NCBI RefSeq assembly: GCF_013030265.1
Contig: NZ_WPZQ01000012.1
Coordinates: forward strand, 64,501 to 128,500
Length of the DNA stretch: 64,000 nucleotides
Reading direction: 5' to 3'
Source: Ruegeria arenilitoris
GTDB taxonomy: Bacteria; Pseudomonadota; Alphaproteobacteria; Rhodobacterales; Rhodobacteraceae
Shown: in pieces, positions 8,495 through 16,654 of the stretch
How positions within the stretch are numbered: the stretch's first letter is position 1
Layout: every line of letters begins with the position of its first letter
Notes under the pieces: generated by a model
What the model saw: the letters and a program-made list of their open reading frames with translations, nothing else
The model's database searches: none
What the model was told of the DNA's origin: nothing
Position numbers and translations under genes: made by a program

Positions 8495-9739
8495 ATGAAA
8501 CGTTTTGCACTGTCTGCAGTTTCGACTCTGGCCGTGGTGGCAGGCACCTCGGTTATTGCCGAGCCGCAGGCCGAAGTTCTGCACTGGTGGACATCAGGTG
8601 GCGAGGCCAAGTCGGTCGCCGTTCTGCAGGAAGAGTTTGCCTCGAATGGCGGAACCTGGACCGATATGCCCGTTGCGGGTGGTGGTGGTGACGCGGCAAT
8701 GACCGCGCTGCGTGCCCGCGTTCTGGCCGGCAACGCACCAACCGCCGTTCAGTTGAAAGGTCCTGCCATTCAGGAATGGTACGAAGAAGGCGTTCTGGCT
8801 GACATCTCGAACGTGGCTGAGGCTGAAGGTTGGGCGGACGTACTGCCTGCATCGATTGCCGGTCACATGATGTGCGAAGGCACATGGTGCGCCGCACCTG
8901 TAAACGTCCACCGCATCGACTGGATCTGGGCAAACGCCGACGTGCTGGCTGCAAACGGTATCGAAATGCCCACCACATGGGAAGAATTCAACGCCGCAGC
9001 TGAGAAGCTGCAGGCTGCCGGTGTGATCCCGCTGGCCCATGGTGGACAGGCATGGCAGGACGCGACCGTGTTCGAAGCCGTTGCGCTGGGTCTTGGCGGA
9101 CCTGAATTCTATCAGAAGGCTTTTGTCGATCTGGACCCAGAGGCGCTGACCTCGGACACGATGGTTCAGGTTTTTGACCAGATGCGCACCCTGCGTGGTT
9201 ACGTGGACGAGAACTTCTCAGGCCGTGACTGGAACCTAGCCACTGCCATGGTGATGAATGGCGAAGCAGCCTTCCAGATCATGGGTGACTGGGCCAAGGG
9301 TGAATTCCTTGCGGCTGGCAAAAAGCCCGGCGAAGACTTCCTGTGCGCCTCGACCCCCGGCGACGGCTACCTGTACAACGTCGACAGCTTTGCCATGTTT
9401 GACGTGGAAGGTGACGACAAGCGCGCCGGTCAGGAACTGCTGGCCAAGCTGATCGTTGCGCCAAACTTTCAGGAAGTGTTCAACCTGAACAAAGGCTCGA
9501 TCCCGGCCAGGACCGACGTTGCACTGGATGCGTTCGACATCTGCGCGCAAATCTCGGCCGAAGACATGGGCTCGACCTCGGCAGGCGGTTCGCTGCTGCC
9601 GTCCTACGCGCATGGTATGGCACTGCGCGGTGCGCAGGCTGGTGCGATCACCGACGTTGTGACCGCGCATTTCAACTCGGATATGTCCTCGGCTGACGCG
9701 GTTCAGCAATTGGCGGACGCAGTGGCAAACAGCTACTGA
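8495..9739 (+). CDS. gtsA: Glucose/mannose-type ABC transporter substrate-binding protein
   Basis: Periplasmic sugar-binding protein of 414 residues with a signal peptide (MKRFALSAVSTLAVVAGTS, cleaved near residue 22). The mature start EVLHWWTSGGEAKSV, then PVAGGGGDAAMTALRARVL and QLKGPAIQEW, matches the GtsA glucose-binding family of Pseudomonas as I know it. The ATG at 8495 follows a GGGAGG site; the open frame begins earlier but has no signal there. Four-gene operon with two permeases and an ATPase. A strong hairpin follows this gene, which would let it be made in excess over the membrane parts. Confidence 0.9.
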   Translation: MKRFALSAVSTLAVVAGTSVIAEPQAEVLHWWTSGGEAKSVAVLQEEFASNGGTWTDMPVAGGGGDAAMTALRARVLAGNAPTAVQLKGPAIQEWYEEGVLADISNVAEAEGWADVLPASIAGHMMCEGTWCAAPVNVHRIDWIWANADVLAANGIEMPTTWEEFNAAAEKLQAAGVIPLAHGGQAWQDATVFEAVALGLGGPEFYQKAFVDLDPEALTSDTMVQVFDQMRTLRGYVDENFSGRDWNLATAMVMNGEAAFQIMGDWAKGEFLAAGKKPGEDFLCASTPGDGYLYNVDSFAMFDVEGDDKRAGQELLAKLIVAPNFQEVFNLNKGSIPARTDVALDAFDICAQISAEDMGSTSAGGSLLPSYAHGMALRGAQAGAITDVVTAHFNSDMSSADAVQQLADAVANSY

Positions 9740-9747
9740 TCCAATAC

Positions 9748-9776
9748 GCTCTGCCCCCTATACTGAGGGGCAGAGC
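9748..9776 (+). terminator. Intercistronic hairpin after gtsA
   Basis: GCTCTGCCCC and GGGGCAGAGC form a perfect 10-base-pair stem around a 9-base loop, with no run of T behind it. Lying between the binding-protein gene and the permease genes, it probably acts as a partial terminator or as a block to 3' exonucleases, raising the ratio of binding protein to permease. Nearly the same stem occurs at 18456-18484. Confidence 0.75.
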
Positions 9777-9796
9777 ATCTTTCCCCGGAGGAAAAA

Positions 9797-10669
9797 ATGT
9801 CCGAATGGCTGGAAAACCACCTGCCCAAGGTGGTGCTGGCACCGTCGTTCATCGCCGTATTGATCTTTGTCTACGGATTTATCGGATGGACCGCGTGGGT
9901 GTCGCTGACCCGATCGAAACTACTGCCGAAATACGAGATCAAGGGATTCATCCAGTATGAACGCCTGTTCGACTCGCCCCGTTGGGATACGGCGATCAAC
10001 AACCTGTATATCTTTGGTGCGTTGTTCATCGTAATCGCGATGGTGCTGGGCCTGTTGCTGGCCATCCTGCTGGATCAGAAGATCCGCGTCGAAGGGGCCA
10101 TTCGCACGATCTATCTGTACCCTATGGCGCTGTCGATGATCGTAACCGGCACTGCATGGAAATGGATTCTCAACCCGGGTCTGGGGATCGAGGCGATGGT
10201 GCAGGGCTGGGGATTTCCGAATTTCGAGTTCGATTGGCTGGTGAACCCGGACTACGCCATCTACACCATTGTTCTGGCTGCGATCTGGCAAAGTTCGGGA
10301 TTTGTCATGGCGCTGTTCCTTGCCGGGCTGCGCTCGGTTGATGGTGAAATCATCAAGGCCGCGCAGGTCGATGGTATCCCAACATGGCGCATCTACACAG
10401 CGATCATCATCCCCTCAATGGCCCCCATTTTCCTGTCTGCTTTCATCGTGCTGGCGCACCTTGCAATCAAAAGCTTTGACCTTGTCATCGCGTTGACCGG
10501 CGGCGGCCCGGGCTATGCCACAGACATGCCTGCAACCTACATGTACGCCATGGCCTTTTCGCGCGGCGATATCGGTCAGGCAGCTTCGTCCGCGATGATC
10601 ATGATGCTGGTCGTCTTTGCCATCGTGGTTCCATATCTCTACTCAGAACTGAGGGCGAAAAATGACTGA
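9797..10669 (+). CDS. gtsB: Sugar ABC transporter permease, MalF type
   Basis: First inner-membrane permease of the sugar transporter, 290 residues with six membrane helices. The ATPase-contact EAA loop is visible as EIIKAAQVDGIPTWRIYTAI. A GGAGG site sits 7 bases before the ATG. The C-terminus overlaps the second permease gene by 8 bases. The binding protein next door suggests glucose or mannose as substrate; permeases of this family do not reveal the sugar by themselves. Confidence 0.92.
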   Translation: MSEWLENHLPKVVLAPSFIAVLIFVYGFIGWTAWVSLTRSKLLPKYEIKGFIQYERLFDSPRWDTAINNLYIFGALFIVIAMVLGLLLAILLDQKIRVEGAIRTIYLYPMALSMIVTGTAWKWILNPGLGIEAMVQGWGFPNFEFDWLVNPDYAIYTIVLAAIWQSSGFVMALFLAGLRSVDGEIIKAAQVDGIPTWRIYTAIIIPSMAPIFLSAFIVLAHLAIKSFDLVIALTGGGPGYATDMPATYMYAMAFSRGDIGQAASSAMIMMLVVFAIVVPYLYSELRAKND

Positions 10670-11555
10670 TCTGTCGATGCCCCAAACCCGCACCCAAAGC
10701 GCCATGGGCAAGATCGCCCTGCGCTGGCTGCTCTATGTCCTTCTGGGCCTCTTTGCGCTCTATTACCTCATGCCGCTTTTTGTGATGTTGACCACTTCAC
10801 TGAAAAGCCTTGAGGAGATCCGGACCGGAAGCCTGATGTCGCTGCCCCGCGAGGTCAGCCTGGACGCTTGGAAAACCGCGTGGTCCGGGGCCTGTACCGG
10901 AATCCAGTGCGAAGGTCTGCGGCCCTATTTCTGGAACTCGGTCCTGATCGCGGTGCCTGCGGTGGCGATCTCGACCCTGCTGGGTGCGCTGAACGGCTAT
11001 GTCGTGGCGCAGTGGCGGTTCAAAGGGGCGAACATCATCTTCTCGCTGATGCTGTTCGGCTGCTTCATCCCGTTTCAGGTTGTACTGCTGCCGATGGCGC
11101 GTCTGCTGGGGATCATGGGGATTGCCGGGACCATTCCGGGCCTGATCTTCGTCCACGTGATCTATGGTCTTGGTTTCACCACGCTGTTCTTCCGCAACTA
11201 CTACGTCACCATTCCGGCCGAGTTGACCAAGGCGGCCCGCGTTGATGGGGCCGGGTTCCTGCGGATTTTCTGGTCGATCTTCCTGCCGCTGTCGCTGCCC
11301 ATCATCGTGGTGACCGTCATTTGGCAGTTCACACAGATCTGGAACGACTTCCTGTTCGGCGTGTCGTTCAGCCAGGCGGGCACCCAGCCCGTGACCGTTG
11401 CGCTCAACAACATCGTAAACTCCACCACCGGCGTCAAAGAATACAACGTCGACATGGCCGCCGCGATCATCGCGGGGCTGCCGACGCTGCTCGTCTATGT
11501 CGTTGCCGGTAAGTATTTCATCCGCGGTCTGACCGCTGGTTCCGTGAAGGGATAA
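10662..11555 (+). CDS. gtsC: Sugar ABC transporter permease, MalG type
   Basis: Second permease, 297 residues, six membrane helices. The EAA loop reads ELTKAARVDGAGFLRIFWSI. The stretch LEEIRTGSLMSLPREVSLDA after the first helix is typical of the MalG class. The gene overlaps gtsB by 8 bases and is followed after 3 bases by the ATPase gene, so the three are translated together. Confidence 0.92.
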   Translation: MTDLSMPQTRTQSAMGKIALRWLLYVLLGLFALYYLMPLFVMLTTSLKSLEEIRTGSLMSLPREVSLDAWKTAWSGACTGIQCEGLRPYFWNSVLIAVPAVAISTLLGALNGYVVAQWRFKGANIIFSLMLFGCFIPFQVVLLPMARLLGIMGIAGTIPGLIFVHVIYGLGFTTLFFRNYYVTIPAELTKAARVDGAGFLRIFWSIFLPLSLPIIVVTVIWQFTQIWNDFLFGVSFSQAGTQPVTVALNNIVNSTTGVKEYNVDMAAAIIAGLPTLLVYVVAGKYFIRGLTAGSVKG

Positions 11556-11558
11556 CCC

Positions 11559-12656
11559 ATGGCTCCCATCCTCGATATCAACAATCTCTACAAGAATTAC
11601 GGCGCGACCGAGATTCTGAAAGACATCAACATCTCGATCGAACCGGGCGATTTCCTGGTGCTGGTCGGCCCCTCGGGTTGCGGTAAATCCACCCTGCTGA
11701 ACTGCATCGCCGGGCTTGAGCCGATCACCGGTGGGACACTGGCCATTGGCGGCAAGGACATGACCCATGTCAGCCCCAAGGACCGCGACATCGCCATGGT
11801 GTTCCAGTCATACGCTTTGTACCCGACGATGTCGGTCGCCAAGAATATCACCTTTGGCATGAAGGTGCGCGGCGTGGATGCGGCAACGCAGGAGGCCAAG
11901 CTCAAAGAGGTCTCATCCCTGCTGCAGATCGAGCAGTTGCTGAACCGGCGCCCAAGCCAGTTATCCGGTGGACAGCGGCAGCGTGTGGCGATGGGCCGAG
12001 CGCTGGTGCGCGATCCCAAGCTGTTCCTGTTTGATGAACCGCTATCAAACCTCGACGCCAAACTGCGGGTCGAGATGCGGACCGAAATCAAGAAGCTGCA
12101 CCAAACACTGGATGCTTCCATCGTCTACGTGACCCACGACCAGATCGAGGCGATGACGCTGGCCACTAAGATCGTGGTGCTAAAAGGCGGCATCGTGCAG
12201 CAGATCGGCAGCCCGGCCGAGATCTATAACAACCCGGCCAACCTGTTCGTAGCGGATTTCATGGGCTCACCTGCGATGAACCTGATTCCGGCCAGAACCG
12301 AGCGGAATGGGACCGGTACGCATATCTCGATCGCCCGCGATTCCGGATCACCAATCACTCTGACGGATTCGCGCGATCTGAATCTGCCTCAGGATGTCAT
12401 TCTGGGCCTGCGCCCCGAAGACATCGCCGAGGCAGGCTTCCGGGCAGGTGCAGGGGTGCAAGAGGCAGAGTGCCTTGTTGATATGGTCGAACCGGCCGGG
12501 GCGGACACTTACGTGGTCTCTGAACTTGGCGGAAAACAGGTCACCGCACGACTGCACGCCGAGACCAGTGCACAGGCAGGTGAGATGCTGAACCTCGCCT
12601 TTGACATGAGCAAGGTTTCGTACTTTGCCAAGGAAACTGGTGAGCGGTTGAATTGA
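11559..12656 (+). CDS. gtsD: Sugar ABC transporter ATP-binding protein, MsmK/UgpC type
   Basis: ATPase that powers sugar import, 365 residues. Walker A is GPSGCGKST (37-45), the Q loop is VFQSYALYP, the signature is LSGGQRQRVAMGRAL, Walker B is LFLFDEPLSNLDA, and the switch is VTHDQIEAMT. The last 120 residues form the OB-like regulatory domain of the MalK/UgpC class (LGLRPEDI). Last gene of the gts-like operon. Proteins of this kind can serve more than one sugar transporter. Confidence 0.93.
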   Translation: MAPILDINNLYKNYGATEILKDINISIEPGDFLVLVGPSGCGKSTLLNCIAGLEPITGGTLAIGGKDMTHVSPKDRDIAMVFQSYALYPTMSVAKNITFGMKVRGVDAATQEAKLKEVSSLLQIEQLLNRRPSQLSGGQRQRVAMGRALVRDPKLFLFDEPLSNLDAKLRVEMRTEIKKLHQTLDASIVYVTHDQIEAMTLATKIVVLKGGIVQQIGSPAEIYNNPANLFVADFMGSPAMNLIPARTERNGTGTHISIARDSGSPITLTDSRDLNLPQDVILGLRPEDIAEAGFRAGAGVQEAECLVDMVEPAGADTYVVSELGGKQVTARLHAETSAQAGEMLNLAFDMSKVSYFAKETGERLN

Positions 12657-12677
12657 CCCAGTTATGATACTTCGGTT

Positions 12678-12700
12678 GGCCGCGAAGACTTGCGGCCTTT
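12678..12700 (+). terminator. Probable terminator after sugar operon
   Basis: GGCCGC (12678-12683) pairs with GCGGCC (12692-12697) over an 8-base loop, followed by TTT. It is short and weakly U-rich, but correctly placed 22 bases after the ATPase stop. Confidence 0.5.
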
Positions 12701-12843
12701 CGAAATACCTTCAAAATTGCCTTGATCGATAGGCGTTTCTAAAACCAGCCGTCTGCACCAAAATTGCGTATGAGCTGATCATAAACTACGCGATGGCGCA
12801 TCTAGCTTTCCCGGACACTTCAATTCCGTGTTTGGAAACGCGC

Positions 12844-13563
12844 ATGTCAAAGTACATCTCTGTACCCCAGTTCCTGCTCTGCCTTGTTATTGCCTGCTGC
12901 GCATTCCCGCTGATTTACGTGGTACTGGCGACAAAAGGGAACACTTGGGTCTACCCCTCACTTGTGGTTGGCCAGCGCTCGACACTCATCTTGTTTTGTG
13001 CGGTTCTTCTGCTTGTCTATGTGGATAGGTCAAAGCGTTTGTTTTTAGGCGTTTTTATCGCAACCTTGATCTTGGTATTCGGTTCGTTACTTAGTGGACT
13101 CGAATGCGCCTTTGGCGGGCTGTCAGGAGGATACAACAGGTTCACCAATTGTGGTCTTGATTTCGTGATCTACGCAGGTCTCGTCGCACTTGGATTTGCT
13201 ATCATATCCAGTAGGCGATCGGCGGTATATTTGGTGTGTTTATTGGTCCTGAGCTTCCCTATAGGCGTCGCATTTGCTCATTTCGTTTTGACGGCGGAGT
13301 TAAAACGCACTCTTACCGGGATGGATTTGCAGGCTGAGTGCGTTGTTCGCCAACCGATCAGGTTTTATTTCGCGTCGGAATTGAGCGGCTCGCGTCGAAT
13401 TCAGCAGATAGAAGATCTGGATCTGACCTGGATTATTGGCGAGCAATCGCCCCGAATCTACAAATTCTTGGAAGGTGACGCTTACATTTGGAAATACGAC
13501 CAAAAGTCCTTTGAAAGGATGAGGGCCAGCTCACATCTCGTCGCAGTTTGCGAAGGTAGCTAG
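12844..13563 (+). CDS. Unknown polytopic membrane protein
   Basis: A 239-residue protein of no recognised family. About five membrane helices fill residues 5-160 (for example FLLCLVIACCAFPLIYVVLA and FLGVFIATLILVFGSLLSGL). A soluble C-terminal part of about 75 residues follows. I start at the ATG at 12844, before MSKYISVPQ, because the upstream part of the frame (from 12793) is not membrane-like. Codon choice is more A/T-rich than in the neighbours (TTG, TTT, ATA are frequent), which hints at an acquired or fast-evolving gene. It stands alone, between two terminators. Confidence 0.65.
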   Translation: MSKYISVPQFLLCLVIACCAFPLIYVVLATKGNTWVYPSLVVGQRSTLILFCAVLLLVYVDRSKRLFLGVFIATLILVFGSLLSGLECAFGGLSGGYNRFTNCGLDFVIYAGLVALGFAIISSRRSAVYLVCLLVLSFPIGVAFAHFVLTAELKRTLTGMDLQAECVVRQPIRFYFASELSGSRRIQQIEDLDLTWIIGEQSPRIYKFLEGDAYIWKYDQKSFERMRASSHLVAVCEGS

Positions 13564-13590
13564 CTTGAAGGGCGGATTTCAAGAGGCTGG

Positions 13591-13621
13591 GCTAAGAAAG
13601 CCGTTTGCGGGCTTTCCTAGC
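13591..13621. terminator. Bidirectional terminator hairpin
   Basis: GCTAAGAAAGCC and GGCTTTCCTAGC pair with a single A-C mismatch around a 7-base loop. It lies between the convergent membrane-protein gene and mlaC, so it can end transcripts from both sides. Confidence 0.65.
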
Positions 13622-13672
13622 ATATAGTGTTTCGAACGAGTACTGCGATTGTACAAGCCGCGCTTGCAGTTA

Positions 13673-14287
13673 TCAGCTGAGCCTGTTCTGTTTCATGTCT
13701 TTGATCAAACGGTTCAGGTCGCCGCCGCGCGCATCCAGCATGGCGCCAACCTCGGTCCGCTCGGTCAGCAGCATATTCACGCCTTCGATGAACATGTTGA
13801 AGAATTTGTCACGCCCCGATTTGTCCGAGACAAGGAAGGTCACCTCAAACGGGGACGAGCCCTGAAGCTTGACCGAGGTGCGCACCTCGTAGCCCGCCTT
13901 GATCTTGCGTGCATTTCGGACAGTGACCTGACCGCCGATGAACTCGCGGAACCGGCGGCCATATTTGTTCGCGATATAACCCTGAAACGCATTGGTGAAC
14001 TGCTTCAGCTGCGACGGGCTGGCCGAACGGGCATCAGCCCCCAGCACATAGCGGGCCATGATCGGCACATCGGCGTATTGCACGAAGATTTTTTCGAAAT
14101 CTCGGATCATCGCCTTCTCGGATTTGCCCGAGGCAATTACCCGATTGATGTCATCAACGACGCTGACGACAAGCGCCTTGGCCTCAGCTTCGGTCTGAGC
14201 AAAAGCGGGCAGGGGAAGGGCTGTAAGCGCCAGACCGGCAAGGCCAGTGGCGACAAAACCACGACGGTTCAAATGGTTACTCGGCAT
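13673..14287 (-). CDS. mlaC: MlaC-type phospholipid-binding periplasmic protein
   Basis: A 204-residue protein of the MlaC/Ttg2D family that ferries phospholipid between the MlaA outer-membrane complex and the inner-membrane Mla ABC transporter. The N-terminus has a twin-arginine-like signal (NRRGFVATG, cleaved after PAFAQ). The family core is visible in YVLGADARSASPSQLKQF and KYGRRFREF. Its ATG lies inside the end of mlaA, an 11-base overlap. The inner-membrane mlaFEDB genes are not in the window. Confidence 0.9.
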   Translation of the reverse strand: MPSNHLNRRGFVATGLAGLALTALPLPAFAQTEAEAKALVVSVVDDINRVIASGKSEKAMIRDFEKIFVQYADVPIMARYVLGADARSASPSQLKQFTNAFQGYIANKYGRRFREFIGGQVTVRNARKIKAGYEVRTSVKLQGSSPFEVTFLVSDKSGRDKFFNMFIEGVNMLLTERTEVGAMLDARGGDLNRLIKDMKQNRLS

Positions 14288-15092
14288 AGGGGTCCTCGTA
14301 GGGGTCTAGGTAGGGGTCCCTGACAGGGTCGGTCCCGGTTTCGGCATAGGGGTCATCATACAGACCCAGATAGGCGTCCTCATCATCCCTTGCCAGTTCA
14401 AAGCGACGGTTTTGCAGGTAGATGGTCCTTGCCTGAGCATAGCTGTCCGCGCTTTCATACAGGATCGAGTCCACCGTATCCGAGAATCGACCACGATCCC
14501 CCATCCGGCGGACAACTTCGGCGTAAACACCCAGGTTGTCGGCTGGCCGTGTCGGGGTGAAGTTGATCGGATTCGAAAACAGGTTGACCACAACTCCAAC
14601 GGCATCACGGGTAGTTGAGGGGCCATAAAACGGCAGTTCAACATAAGCACCTTCGCCAAAACCCCAGACATGCAGGGTTTCGCCGAAATCCGTATCCACG
14701 GGCGGCAGGTTCAGCTCGCTGGCTGGATCGGACAGGCCAATGCCACCGACAGTCATGTTGATGACGAACCGCAACAGCGCATTACCCATTTGCTTGGGAT
14801 TGCCCTGCAGCAGGTAATCCACAGCCTGACCGGGCAGCGAGATGTTTTCGGCGAAATGATTGAAGCTTGTCACCATCGGGTCGGGGACGATCTTCACATA
14901 GCCTTTTGAGGCAGGGCGGAACAGGAACCGGTCGACACCCAGATTGAATTTATGAATTCCGCGATTGGCATTTTCGTAAGGGTCAAACACTTCGCCGCGG
15001 GCTGCCTGATCCGCAGGTTGCGATGCACAGGCGCTCAGCACCGTCATAACGGACAGAATGATAAGGTGCTTCAAACGGAGTCTGCTCGACAC
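14277..15092 (-). CDS. mlaA: MlaA (VacJ) outer-membrane lipoprotein
   Basis: A 271-residue lipoprotein that removes misplaced phospholipid from the outer leaflet. The lipobox LSAC puts the lipidated Cys at residue 22. Family blocks include DPYENANRGIHKFN, FRPASKGY and FINMTVGGIGLSDPA-like text, and the TDFGETLHVWGFGEGAY region. The C-terminus is odd: after LGLYDDPYAE come DPVRDPYLDPYEDPYAE, a run of DPY units beyond the usual end of the family. This tail is coded over the mlaC start region. Confidence 0.93.
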   Translation of the reverse strand: MSSRLRLKHLIILSVMTVLSACASQPADQAARGEVFDPYENANRGIHKFNLGVDRFLFRPASKGYVKIVPDPMVTSFNHFAENISLPGQAVDYLLQGNPKQMGNALLRFVINMTVGGIGLSDPASELNLPPVDTDFGETLHVWGFGEGAYVELPFYGPSTTRDAVGVVVNLFSNPINFTPTRPADNLGVYAEVVRRMGDRGRFSDTVDSILYESADSYAQARTIYLQNRRFELARDDEDAYLGLYDDPYAETGTDPVRDPYLDPYEDPYAE

Positions 15093-15386
15093 GATATTTG
15101 TACTCCAAGGTGCCAGAGGTGAATGATCTGGCTTTCAATCAATACTGTTGCGGTCGGACTTCAAGGGTTCAAGTGGCTGTCACATAGAAGTTTCAAACTC
15201 TAATTGAAACAACTAGCGTTTAACCCGCATGCCCGACCGAGGTAAAGTGACACAGGATCAACACTCCGGAATAAGAGAAGTTACGCCCAGATCTTGTACA
15301 TTTGTAAAATTGCCGTTTCCGGCTTTCCCAAGTCGGGCTTCCCGGTTAGCGTCCGCGCGAGTCGATTTTAAGGTGAGGACCATCAA
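15093..15386. other. Gene-free divergent promoter region of mlaA and ridA
   Basis: 294 bases with no convincing gene. It contains an inverted repeat, GTTTCAA at 15190-15196 and TTGAAAC at 15204-15210, which could be an operator, and a GGTGAGGAC ribosome site 12 bases before ridA. Nothing else is recognised. Confidence 0.5.
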
Positions 15387-15842
15387 ATGAGCATCGCAGC
15401 AAAACTGGAAAGCCTCGGCGTCAGCCTGCCGGACGCACCTGCGCCAGCAGCGAACTATGTGCCTTTTGTTCGTGTGGGCAATATCGTCTACGTATCTGGC
15501 CAGATTTCCAAGGCAGACGATCTGATCACCGGAAAACTGGGTGATGACATGGATGTCGACGCGGGCGCAGCGGCGGCGAAAGTCTGCGCGATCAACCTGC
15601 TTGCTCAGGTTAAAGCCGCTTGCGGTGGTGACATCGAAAAGCTGGTGCGCGTGATCAAGCTGACCGGATTCGTGAACTCGACCGCTGACTTCACGGCGCA
15701 GCCGCAGGTGATCAACGGTGCCTCCGATTTCCTCGTCGAGGCGCTGGGCGATGCAGGCCGCCATTCACGCTCTGCCGTCAGCGCAGCGTCTCTGCCTCTG
15801 GGTGTTGCGGTTGAGATCGAAGGTATCTTCGAAGTCCAATGA
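15387..15842 (+). CDS. RidA-family protein
   Basis: A 151-residue member of the RidA/YjgF superfamily. RidA proteins hydrolyse reactive enamine/imine intermediates released by PLP enzymes. Visible family features are YVSGQIS near residue 35, the GAAAAKVCAINLLAQVKAACG helix stretch, and the active-site arginine block RSAVSAASLPLGVAVEIE (R128 by alignment). It is somewhat longer than E. coli RidA (128 residues), like the RidA subgroups outside the archetype, so the deaminase activity is likely but not certain. It overlaps the next gene by 4 bases. Confidence 0.85.
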   Translation: MSIAAKLESLGVSLPDAPAPAANYVPFVRVGNIVYVSGQISKADDLITGKLGDDMDVDAGAAAAKVCAINLLAQVKAACGGDIEKLVRVIKLTGFVNSTADFTAQPQVINGASDFLVEALGDAGRHSRSAVSAASLPLGVAVEIEGIFEVQ

Positions 15843-16609
15843 CGCCGAGCCTGCCAAAAGAATTCATGCAACGCCCGATCGCGCATCGGGCGTTGCATGA
15901 CAAAGCGGACAAACGCCCGGAAAACAGTCTCGCAGCCGTACAAGCGGCGATGGATGCCGGGTATGGGGTCGAGATTGATCTGCAGCTCACCTCTGATGGC
16001 CGAGCGATGGTGTTCCACGACTACGATATGACCCGTTTGACCGGACAATCAGGACCGATCCGGCAGATCTCGTCGGATGAGGCCGCGGCTGTGACGCTGC
16101 TGCATTCCGATGATGAAAGCATTCCGTCGTTGCAGGACGTGCTGGAACTGATTGATGGCAAAGTGCCCTTGTTGATCGAATTCAAGGATCAAGACGGGGC
16201 GATGGGCAAAGGCATCGGGCCGTTGGAACAGGACGCGATCCGTGCGCTTGAAGGCTATGATGGCCCATTGGCGTTGATGTCATTCAATCCCAACAGCGTA
16301 GCTGAATTGGCGCGTTTGGCACCGCATGTACCCCGGGGTATCGTCACCAGTTCCTATGACCCGAAGGAGTGGTTGCTGCCTGCGGACATCTGCGACCAAT
16401 TGCGGGATATTCCAGATTTCGACCGTGTTGGCGCAAGCTTCATCAGCCATGAAGTGCATGATCTGGACCGGCCCCGCGTTGCCGAACTAAAGGCGCAAGG
16501 TGTGCCCATCCTGTGCTGGACCGTCCGCTCGGTAGAACAAGAGGCTGAAGCGCGCAAGGTTGCCGACAATGTGACCTTCGAAGGCTATTTGGCCGCGTAT
16601 TCGGGTTGA
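15839..16609 (+). CDS. Glycerophosphodiester phosphodiesterase
   Basis: A 256-residue enzyme that splits glycerophosphodiesters into glycerol-3-phosphate and an alcohol. The catalytic signature is IAHRALHD (the family's HR pair), then RPENS, then EIDLQLTSDG with the metal-binding E-D pair, then VFHDYDM. It has no signal peptide, so it acts in the cytoplasm. ATG at 15839 overlaps the ridA stop; an internal ATG at 15866 (MQRPIAHR) is also possible and lies in the arm of a large palindrome. Calls such as UgpQ would need a tree. Confidence 0.9.
   Translation: MTPSLPKEFMQRPIAHRALHDKADKRPENSLAAVQAAMDAGYGVEIDLQLTSDGRAMVFHDYDMTRLTGQSGPIRQISSDEAAAVTLLHSDDESIPSLQDVLELIDGKVPLLIEFKDQDGAMGKGIGPLEQDAIRALEGYDGPLALMSFNPNSVAELARLAPHVPRGIVTSSYDPKEWLLPADICDQLRDIPDFDRVGASFISHEVHDLDRPRVAELKAQGVPILCWTVRSVEQEAEARKVADNVTFEGYLAAYSG
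15864..15900. repeat. 37-base palindrome inside glycerophosphodiesterase start
   Basis: Two perfectly complementary 16-base arms, TCATGCAACGCCCGAT and ATCGGGCGTTGCATGA, flank a 5-base loop CGCGC. It lies in the first codons of the phosphodiesterase gene and codes for the catalytic IAHRALHD block. As RNA it forms a very stable hairpin that hides an internal ATG. Confidence 0.9.
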
Positions 16610-16654
16610 ACCTGTCCTTCGCTGTCACAGATAATGTTGAAGCGCGGAGGGTAC

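Noticed and set aside
10797-11768. 323-residue minus-strand frame opposite the second sugar permease
   Set aside because: Antisense to a permease with its conserved EAA loop; composition is rich in D, Q, R and H as usual for shadows.
13649-14323. 224-residue plus-strand frame over mlaC
   Set aside because: mlaC on the minus strand is well supported by signal peptide and family motifs; this is its shadow.
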